From CAYZJB01 sp964602985 (GTDB taxonomy: Bacteria > CLD3 > SB21), in NCBI GenBank assembly GCA_964602985.1, contig CAZRTJ010000025.1, positions 1-50,312 on the forward strand: a stretch of DNA of 50,312 nt, written 5' to 3'. The notes under the pieces were generated by a model. That model was not told the origin of the DNA and ran no database searches. It saw only the letters and a list, made by a program, of their open reading frames with translations. Positions 36,081-42,907 of this stretch are shown piece after piece; the first letter of the stretch is position 1, and each line of letters starts with the position of its first letter. The translations under genes and the position numbers were made by a program.

Positions 36081-37297
36081 CAAACCGACCTCAGCGCTTG
36101 AATGGGCGCCAGCGAAGCCGCCTTTCGCGCGGGATACACCGTGGAAGCAAGACAAAGAAAGAACGCGACGGCAACGATTGCAAGGAAATCCATGCCTTGG
36201 ATCTCCATGGGCAGTGTGTCCAGAAAGAAAATATCCGACGGCAACGGGATCCAGCCGAACCAGACTTGCGCAAAACACACGCCGTAACCGATCACGCAAC
36301 CCGACGCAATGCCGAGCACGCCGACAACCAGACCCTGCCTGACGAAAATCCCGGAGATCATTTTGGACGACGCGCCAACGGCTTTCAGGATTCCGATCTC
36401 CGATGTCTTCTGCATGACCCCCATGATCAACGTGCTGACGATGTTAAATCCCGCCACCATAATGATCAGGCTCAACAGGATCAGCGATCCCCATTTTTCC
36501 ATAGCCATCGCTTTGTACAAGTCCGCATGACGATCATGCCAGGTTTCCACCAGGTATCGATCTCCGAGGACTGCCGACAGTTCCTGTGCCATCGCAAATG
36601 CCTCTTCGAGGTGATGCATTCGAATTTCGACCCCGTGCATTCCGTCGACTTCAAACAGTTCCTGTGCCTCCCGTAGTCCGATAAACACATACGCGTTGTC
36701 GTACTCAAACATGTCCGTCTTAAACGACCCGGATACGACAAATCGCCGGGCCATGGGCTGGCTGAACGGGCTCGTCACGCCCGCCGGACTGATCATCGTC
36801 AATGTGTCTGACTCATCCAAGTCGAGCTGGACGCCGAGGCTGTATCCAATCAACGAACCGTGAAATCCCCCGTCATGCGAAGCAAAATCGATCGCCCCGC
36901 CGACCATGTTTTGCGGCAGGTCCGTCACGGCGGCGAGGTCCGGCTCGACAGTGCCCTTCACGAAAGCCACATGCGAACCGAAGGAACTGGTGATCATGGC
37001 CTTTTCCAAAATGAATGGTGCCGTTGCCACGATCCGTCGATCTTGTTTCAGCATGGTGAGCACACTGTCCGCCGCGGGCAGTGGATCTCCATTGGCCGCG
37101 CTGATCCGGAGATGGGCGTCAAATCCCACAAAACGAGAACGCACTTCTCTCTCAAACCCGTTGAGCATGGACAGAACAAAGACAATCGCCCCCACGCCGA
37201 CGGTGACGCCGACGATGCTGATCAGACCGATCATCGAGACAAAAAGATTATTCTTCTGCGGCCGGAGATACCGAAGCGCGACAAATCGAGTGAACAT
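36080..37297 (-). CDS. LolC/LolE family lipoprotein-releasing permease (second copy)
   Basis: The 405 residues have the FtsX/MacB-type topology: one N-terminal helix (about 20-45), a large periplasmic domain, and three C-terminal helices (about 275-400) ending YPARKAASLAPIQALRSV. The start FVALRYLRPQKNNLFVSMIGLISIVGVTVG is characteristic of LolC/LolE (shown as residues about 5-35). It forms a heterodimer candidate with the gene just upstream. No C-terminal signs separate LolC from LolE, so I give no symbol. Confidence 0.9.
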   Translation of the reverse strand: MFTRFVALRYLRPQKNNLFVSMIGLISIVGVTVGVGAIVFVLSMLNGFEREVRSRFVGFDAHLRISAANGDPLPAADSVLTMLKQDRRIVATAPFILEKAMITSSFGSHVAFVKGTVEPDLAAVTDLPQNMVGGAIDFASHDGGFHGSLIGYSLGVQLDLDESDTLTMISPAGVTSPFSQPMARRFVVSGSFKTDMFEYDNAYVFIGLREAQELFEVDGMHGVEIRMHHLEEAFAMAQELSAVLGDRYLVETWHDRHADLYKAMAMEKWGSLILLSLIIMVAGFNIVSTLIMGVMQKTSEIGILKAVGASSKMISGIFVRQGLVVGVLGIASGCVIGYGVCFAQVWFGWIPLPSDIFFLDTLPMEIQGMDFLAIVAVAFFLCLASTVYPARKAASLAPIQALRSV

Positions 37298-37300
37298 AGG

Positions 37301-38554
37301 TTATTCGTACCGAATCGCGTCCACCGGATGGAGTCGCGACGCCTTGACAGAAGGCAGCCAGCTGGCCAGCATGCACAACGCGATCGATGCCAGCGCGATC
37401 GGCAGAAAGAACTGCCAGCGAATTTCCACCGGTACGGCATCCATGAAATACACGTCTGAGGAAAGAGAGAGCACGCGGAATTTCAATTGAATCATCAGCA
37501 ATACCCAAGCCAGTAACGATCCCAGCGCGGCCCCGCCCACGCCGATCATCAGCCCTTCGACAAGAAAAATATTACGGATCACGCGAGGCCGGGCTCCCAT
37601 CGCCTTGAGCACGCCGATATCTTTCGTTTTTTCAATCACGATCATGAAAATCGTGCCGACGATATTAAAGGCAGCCACCAAGATTATCAAGCCAAATATC
37701 AGCATCATCAGGAAATTGTTCGTCTCCAGCCATCCGAAAAGGTTGCGATGGAGATCAAACCAGGTCCGAACGTAATACGGATAGCCCAACCGTTCATTTA
37801 ATCTCCGACTCACCTCTTCCGCTTTGTCCAGCGAGGTGAGTTTGATTTCGTACCCATGGAAATGGTCGCCGGTTTGAAACAGCTTCTGCGCCTCCTCCAG
37901 GTCAATGTAGACCATTACATTGTCATACTCCGAGAGCCCGCTCCGGTAGATGCCCGTCACGATGAACTGTCGGACGCGGGGCTGTTCGAGAAACGCAAAC
38001 GTCCCCCGCATGCTGAACAGGGTCACTTTGTCACCGAGCCCGGCCTTCAGACGCGTAGCCAGTTTCTTTCCAATCAGGATTCCACCCAACTTTTCCCGAA
38101 GCGAATCACCCGGAATGCGCCGCAAATCGATTTTCGCCTCCCGCGACGATTCGACGATGTCTCTCTCCAGTTCCAGCACGCTCCCGACCCGGTCCGGGTC
38201 GATCCCCTTGACCATCACCCCATCGGTGGCGCGGCCCGAGCGGATCATTGCCTCCTTTTCGAGATACGGGGATACGCCCGTCAGCTCCGGCATCGCGCGG
38301 ATCACGTCCAACACATGGCCGGTCGGAGAAATCATTTCCGTGCCTTCAAACGTCTTCACCCGGATATGCGCATCCATGCCGATGAATTTCGCCCGCATTT
38401 CCCTCTCAAACCCCGAAACGATCGACAGTGTCATGATGAGCGCGGCGGTTCCCAGCGCCACGCCGACGATCGAAATGGAAGCAATCATGCTGATGAATCC
38501 GGTTTCGCGTTTCGCCCAGAGATACTTGCGCGCCACACGATAAGTAAAGCTCAT
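37301..38554 (-). CDS. LolC/LolE family lipoprotein-releasing permease (first copy)
   Basis: The 417 residues start YRVARKYLWAKRETGFISMI, the LolC/E signature. A periplasmic domain and a three-helix C-terminal FtsX domain follow (LMMLIFGLIILVAAFNIVGT and later), ending PSVKASRLHPVDAIRYE. The paralogue downstream is three bases away. I use the ATG at 38554, overlapping the coiled-coil gene in an ATGA, rather than an upstream reading to 38611. Confidence 0.9.
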   Translation of the reverse strand: MSFTYRVARKYLWAKRETGFISMIASISIVGVALGTAALIMTLSIVSGFEREMRAKFIGMDAHIRVKTFEGTEMISPTGHVLDVIRAMPELTGVSPYLEKEAMIRSGRATDGVMVKGIDPDRVGSVLELERDIVESSREAKIDLRRIPGDSLREKLGGILIGKKLATRLKAGLGDKVTLFSMRGTFAFLEQPRVRQFIVTGIYRSGLSEYDNVMVYIDLEEAQKLFQTGDHFHGYEIKLTSLDKAEEVSRRLNERLGYPYYVRTWFDLHRNLFGWLETNNFLMMLIFGLIILVAAFNIVGTIFMIVIEKTKDIGVLKAMGARPRVIRNIFLVEGLMIGVGGAALGSLLAWVLLMIQLKFRVLSLSSDVYFMDAVPVEIRWQFFLPIALASIALCMLASWLPSVKASRLHPVDAIRYE

Positions 38555-39531
38555 TCGACCTTCCTTGCCGGGTACAGCGGCGCGATGAAGTCCAAAACCC
38601 GCTTCTTCCACTCCACATCTTCGATCGTTCGCATTTCTTCCTCCAGTCGCCGAGCCGCCCCCGGGTCCCAGTTCAGTAATTTCCGTTTCGCCATGAGGTC
38701 CTGCAGAGCGTGGCGTTCGGCCCGCGCGATCAACTGGTGATCGAGGCGAAATCGGATGCGTGAGATCTCTTCCTCATGGTGGCGGATCTGTTGCTCCATG
38801 TTCCGAACGGTTTCCGCCTTCCACTCGATCTCCGCCAGCTCCCGATACCACGCAGGCAGATTCTGCAGTTGCCGATCCAGCTTGACATACTCTTCGCGCA
38901 GCGCTTGTCGCTCTGTTTCCAATCGCTGCATGTCCGACTCAACCTGCCGGAGATGCTCCACTTTGTGTTCAAACGTGGAACGGCTGTCATTTCGCACCTG
39001 CTCCGTCTGAGATTCGCCCAACTCCGCACCGCATTCCTCGCACATCGTACGATTCAGATGCGACAGCCTTTCGAGTCGACTTTTCTCCACGCCTATTTCC
39101 ACTTGCAGTTGCTGGGCTTTTGTCTCCATCCGCTCCACGGAGAGCTTGATTGCGATGCCGCGATCCCGAACTTCGAGCAACCGATCCCGCATTTTCAGCG
39201 CGCGATTGACGTCCCTTGTGAGCTGCCGCTTGCGTCGGCCAATCTTGTCCGGATCCATGAGTTGTTTCTGCAGATCGTGCTGGCGGGCCGAGTGTACGGC
39301 CAATTCGATGCGAGCTTCTTCCTCTTGTTTGCGAATCACGGACTCCAATTCGGAGACTCCCAGTGCAAGCTCTTCCTCCTTTTCGCGGTCACGAAGCAAT
39401 TGTGCATAGGTCCCACGCAAACGCGTCAGCCGTTCCACCTGCTCATCGATCGAGGCTCTTTGAGAGATCAGAGACTGGAGATCGCTGGGGAGGGTTGCCG
39501 GATTCTCGCGGGAGGGTCGCCGCACGGTCAT
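38551..39531 (-). CDS. Coiled-coil protein with central CxxC (zinc-hook-like)
   Basis: Nearly all of the 326 residues are charged heptad-type coiled coil: about 15-160 and 180-290. At the midpoint sits MCEECGAELGES, with the cysteines at 164 and 167 of 326. A CxxC with following Gly and Leu at the centre of an antiparallel coiled coil is the layout of the Rad50 zinc hook. There are no ATPase heads. The C-terminal part has Trp residues (EIEWKAETV, LLNWDPGAA, VEWKKRVLDFIAPLYP) that may form a small cap. It is the first gene of the lol operon. CxxC-containing coiled-coil DUFs of other kinds are an alternative. Confidence 0.75.
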   Translation of the reverse strand: MTVRRPSRENPATLPSDLQSLISQRASIDEQVERLTRLRGTYAQLLRDREKEEELALGVSELESVIRKQEEEARIELAVHSARQHDLQKQLMDPDKIGRRKRQLTRDVNRALKMRDRLLEVRDRGIAIKLSVERMETKAQQLQVEIGVEKSRLERLSHLNRTMCEECGAELGESQTEQVRNDSRSTFEHKVEHLRQVESDMQRLETERQALREEYVKLDRQLQNLPAWYRELAEIEWKAETVRNMEQQIRHHEEEISRIRFRLDHQLIARAERHALQDLMAKRKLLNWDPGAARRLEEEMRTIEDVEWKKRVLDFIAPLYPARKVE

Positions 39532-39539
39532 CGATAGAA

Positions 39540-39568
39540 TTGCTTCCGATCGTTGCGTGTTCTACATT
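39540..39568 (+). promoter_or_regulatory. Possible sigma-70 promoter of hflX
   Basis: TTGCTT (39540-39545), 17 bases, TACATT (39563-39568). Each hexamer matches consensus at about four positions. It overlaps the dyad at 39551-39584. Confidence 0.45.
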
Positions 39569-39584
39569 CGTATGTAACGCAACG
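39551..39584. promoter_or_regulatory. Inverted repeat in the hflX-lol divergent promoter region
   Basis: Outer arms CGTTGCGT (39551-39558) and ACGCAACG (39577-39584) are perfect complements. Inner arms TACAT (39563-39567) and ATGTA (39572-39576) are also complementary. The dyad covers both candidate -10 boxes, so it could be an operator for both directions. Confidence 0.5.
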
Positions 39585-39600
39585 TCACGTAGAAAATCAA
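39572..39600 (-). promoter_or_regulatory. Possible promoter of the coiled-coil-lol operon
   Basis: On the minus strand TTGATT (39600-39595), 17 bases, TTACAT (39577-39572). The -10 is weak. It is back-to-back with the hflX promoter and also overlaps the dyad. Confidence 0.3.
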
Positions 39601-39619
39601 GACGATTATCGGAGGATTC

Positions 39620-40918
39620 CTGAAACAACATCATCCCACCCGGACCGAGGCGGAGAGAGCCCTGCTGGTCGGAACCCACCTGCCCAATCGAACGTCCATC
39701 CCCGTCGAGGACTCCCTGACTGAATTGGCTTTGTTGGCCGACACCGCCGGTGTCCATGTCGCGGGAACAGCCACCCAGAACATCCGGCAGGTAGACCCGG
39801 CCACCTTCATTGGCAAAGGCAAGCTCGCGGAGATCCGTGATCGGGTCGCCGCCCAGAAAATCGACGTGGTCATATTTGACGACGATCTGTCGCCCGCTCA
39901 GAGCAAAAACATTGAAAAGGCCGTCGGCAGGAAGGTTATCGACCGAAGTGCGTTGATCCTGGATATCTTCGCGAAGCGTGCCAAAACACGCGAATCCAAG
40001 ACGCAGGTCGAACTCGCCCAACTCGAGTATCTCCTCCCACGCTTGACCCGCATCTGGACCCACTTGGAACGTCAGGCGGGTGGCGGAGTCTTCACCAAGG
40101 GGCCCGGCGAGACGCAGCTGGAAACCGACCGCCGCCTGATCGGAAAGCGAATCGCCGTGCTTAAGGAGGACCTGAAGAAGATCGAACGACAACGCCACAC
40201 CCAGCGCGCGTCCCGGGATGAAATTTTTCGCCTCGCCCTGGTCGGCTACACCAATGCCGGGAAGTCGACCCTCCTGAACGTCCTCTCAAAGGCGGATGTG
40301 TATGTGGAAGATCGTCTTTTTGCGACACTGGATGCCACCTCACGCCGCGTGTATCTTGACCGCGACCATCCGGCCCTCCTCACGGACACGGTCGGCTTCA
40401 TTCGGAAATTGCCCCACAGTCTCGTAGCTTCGTTTCGATCCACCCTGGAAGAGGTTCGCGAAGCCGACTTGCTCCTTCACGTCGTTGACCTGAGCAGTTC
40501 ACTTTTCGAAGACCAGATCGCGACCGTGCATTCGGTATTGACCGAACTCCAGGCGCCTTCGGATCAGGAATTGATCGTTTTCAACAAACTGGACTGCGTC
40601 ACGGATGAGGATCTCCTGGAAAGGGTCCGTCGCCGATTTCCACAAGCCGTTTTCATCTCTGCCTCGCGCGAAATCGGACTGGATGGTCTCCGGCAGGCAA
40701 TCCTCAAGGTCATGCAGATGGATTATGTGGACGATGAACTGTGTTTCGATCCGGCAGACGGCAAATTGTACTCGACGATTCGCCATCTGGCATCGGTCCT
40801 GGAAACTGCCGAAAGCGATCATCAGATCCGTGTGCGATTTCGCGCCAAAAAGAAGGACCGGGACAAAATCCTCTCCCAATTCCAACTTCACCATGACCGG
40901 ATGAAAATTCGCGCCTGA
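39620..40918 (+). CDS. hflX: GTPase HflX
   Basis: HflX is a ribosome-associated GTPase that splits stalled ribosomes. The protein has the N-terminal glycine-rich domain (GKGKLAEIRD, and the GGGVFTKGPGETQLETDRR linker) and the G domain with G1 GYTNAGKST, G3 DTVGF and G4 NKLD. Conserved N-terminal sequence (TEAERALLVGTHLPN) extends upstream of the first TTG at 39725 in the same frame, back to a stop at 39590. No ATG, GTG or TTG occurs in that stretch. A CTG at 39620, four bases after GGAGG, would give 432 residues, close to E. coli HflX (426). I therefore use CTG; ATT at 39605 is the alternative. Confidence 0.88.
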   Translation: MKQHHPTRTEAERALLVGTHLPNRTSIPVEDSLTELALLADTAGVHVAGTATQNIRQVDPATFIGKGKLAEIRDRVAAQKIDVVIFDDDLSPAQSKNIEKAVGRKVIDRSALILDIFAKRAKTRESKTQVELAQLEYLLPRLTRIWTHLERQAGGGVFTKGPGETQLETDRRLIGKRIAVLKEDLKKIERQRHTQRASRDEIFRLALVGYTNAGKSTLLNVLSKADVYVEDRLFATLDATSRRVYLDRDHPALLTDTVGFIRKLPHSLVASFRSTLEEVREADLLLHVVDLSSSLFEDQIATVHSVLTELQAPSDQELIVFNKLDCVTDEDLLERVRRRFPQAVFISASREIGLDGLRQAILKVMQMDYVDDELCFDPADGKLYSTIRHLASVLETAESDHQIRVRFRAKKKDRDKILSQFQLHHDRMKIRA

Positions 40919-40981
40919 GGATGGCGCGGAAGTATTTATTTTTGTTGCTTCTGCGAGGCACCTGCGTTAACTTTTTCAAGC

Positions 40982-42904
40982 ATGTCTCGATCTTCGTTCT
41001 CGTCATTGCTGATTGCGCTTTTCTTCCTCCCCGGTATCGTTCATGGGCAGAATGCCGGGACGGAAAGCATTTTCCTCGAAACGGGATTGGGAGCCCGTGC
41101 GCAGGGATTTGGCGGCGCCTTCACCGCCCTGGCAAACGACGGATCTGCGATACTCTGGAATCCCGCCGGATTGGATTACATCGGTCAAGCGAATGTGTCG
41201 GTGTACCACTCGACCTTGTTCGGCGGGGCGTTTTCTAATTTCGCGACCGTCACGTATCCATTTGTCAGCTTCGGTTCGTTTGCGGTCGGAGTCGCACGCA
41301 TAGGCGTCAGCGATATCCCAACGGCTGGAGACGATGCGCTGGCAGGCGACCCGGCATCGTTCAGCAATTACGAATTCTACCTGGCGTATGGTAAGAAATT
41401 ACCCTGGTGGAACCTCTCCTTGGGAACCAACTTCAAGGTTGTCCGCATAGCCGGTCCCAATGAAACGGGAATCCAGCAGTCCGGATTTGGGACGGGTATG
41501 GACGTAGGTCTGATGTGGCGTCCGGACTTTGATGCCCAGGCATTGCGTGACTTGTCCGTTGGACTGAGTATGCAGAATGTGGTCCGTCCAAGCGTCAAGG
41601 TTATCGACACGGAGGACACGTACCCTTGGAGCGTAAAGTTCGGTCTGGCCAAGCACATCCTGTTTGGCGACGAACAAGTCCGCCGTCTCACGCTGAGCAC
41701 CGACATCACCAAAGGACAGTTCCGACCGGTGGGATTTCAGGCAGGCGCCGAATTCATGTTTCATCGCTATGTGGTCACGCGCGCGGGGTTCGATAACGGG
41801 ACGTTTGCCGTTGGACTGGGAACGGAATTCGTCCAGAAACAGCGATACCAGCTGGACTACAGTCTCAATCTCGGAAGCCAGGCGGGATCGGCATTTCATC
41901 GCGTCACGTTGACCGTGAACTTTGGCAAGACGATTGATGAGCAGATACAGATCGCCAAGAACCGCCGTCTGGAAGAAGATCAACGTCTGATCACCAAGAC
42001 TCAGGAAGCGGCTCGGGTGCGCGCGATCAAGGAACACCGTGCAGTCGGAACGGAGCTCTTTCGCCAGGGCAAACTCCTCCCCGCCCTCGTGGAATGGGAA
42101 CAGGTCTCGAGCCTCGATCCGTCAAACGACGAGGCCAAGGTTTTTCTGGACAGCATCAACATCCTGATGGACCAGCAACTCGCCGCGCAGCTGGAAGATA
42201 CGGCCGCCGCGGTGCGCGTATCAGAAAATGACAACTTCATCCGGGATCATTATAAACGCGGCGCCAATTTTGTACAGCAAGGCGACTATATCGCGGCGTT
42301 AAATGAATTCCAAAACGCACTCGACCGGTCGCCGAATAATACCGAACTGCTCAAAGCCATGAAAGAAACCCGCGATCTGCTGGACAAGCGGGTTGCGTCG
42401 TTCATCGCGCGGGCGCGCGCCAGCGCCGCGGCAAATAATTTCAGCGAGGCCTTGAAACTGCTGAGCGAGGCGCGATCGCTTGATCCCAACAACCAGACGA
42501 TCCAGCGCGAAATCGACACGGAATTGAAACGAATCAACAGCCGGCTCACCTTCCTCGAATCCACGCGCAACGGTCTGGACGCCTATCAACGACAGGACTA
42601 CCAGGCCGCCATGGAACTGTTCGAGAAAGCTCTGCTGATCGAACCCAACAATGCCACCGTACGCGAATATCACAAGAAGTCGATCGTTCGCGCATTTGCG
42701 ACCTTCAAGAATCTCGAAGGCAGCACGGAAAAAATGTACCTCCAGGGCGTCGACCTCTATGTCGAAGGCAAATACGAGCAAGCCATCCAAATCTGGAACA
42801 AGATCCTCGAAGCGGATCCGTACAACAAACGAGTCCTCAATGCCGTCGAGAAAGCCGAAGAACAGATGCGCCAGCAGAAACAACGCCTGAACCCACGCAA
42901 GTGA
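40982..42904 (+). CDS. PorV/UPF0164-type outer-membrane barrel fused to TPR domain
   Basis: After a signal peptide (cleavage near VHGQNA, residue 22) the first 300 residues look like a PorV/UPF0164 outer-membrane beta barrel: GLGARAQGFGGAFTALANDGSAILWNPAGL is the family start (about 35-64). Alternating strands end with VTLTVNFGK. From about 345 to the end there are TPR-like repeats (EHRAVGTELFRQGKLLPALVEW, ANFVQQGDYIAALNEFQNAL, LDAYQRQDYQAAMELFEKALLIEPNN, GVDLYVEGKYEQAIQIWNKILEADP). The TPRs would lie in the periplasm. The ATG has no clear Shine-Dalgarno. It is three bases from the kinase-phosphatase fusion, so the two are co-expressed. Confidence 0.88.
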   Translation: MSRSSFSSLLIALFFLPGIVHGQNAGTESIFLETGLGARAQGFGGAFTALANDGSAILWNPAGLDYIGQANVSVYHSTLFGGAFSNFATVTYPFVSFGSFAVGVARIGVSDIPTAGDDALAGDPASFSNYEFYLAYGKKLPWWNLSLGTNFKVVRIAGPNETGIQQSGFGTGMDVGLMWRPDFDAQALRDLSVGLSMQNVVRPSVKVIDTEDTYPWSVKFGLAKHILFGDEQVRRLTLSTDITKGQFRPVGFQAGAEFMFHRYVVTRAGFDNGTFAVGLGTEFVQKQRYQLDYSLNLGSQAGSAFHRVTLTVNFGKTIDEQIQIAKNRRLEEDQRLITKTQEAARVRAIKEHRAVGTELFRQGKLLPALVEWEQVSSLDPSNDEAKVFLDSINILMDQQLAAQLEDTAAAVRVSENDNFIRDHYKRGANFVQQGDYIAALNEFQNALDRSPNNTELLKAMKETRDLLDKRVASFIARARASAAANNFSEALKLLSEARSLDPNNQTIQREIDTELKRINSRLTFLESTRNGLDAYQRQDYQAAMELFEKALLIEPNNATVREYHKKSIVRAFATFKNLEGSTEKMYLQGVDLYVEGKYEQAIQIWNKILEADPYNKRVLNAVEKAEEQMRQQKQRLNPRK

Positions 42905-42907
42905 CCC

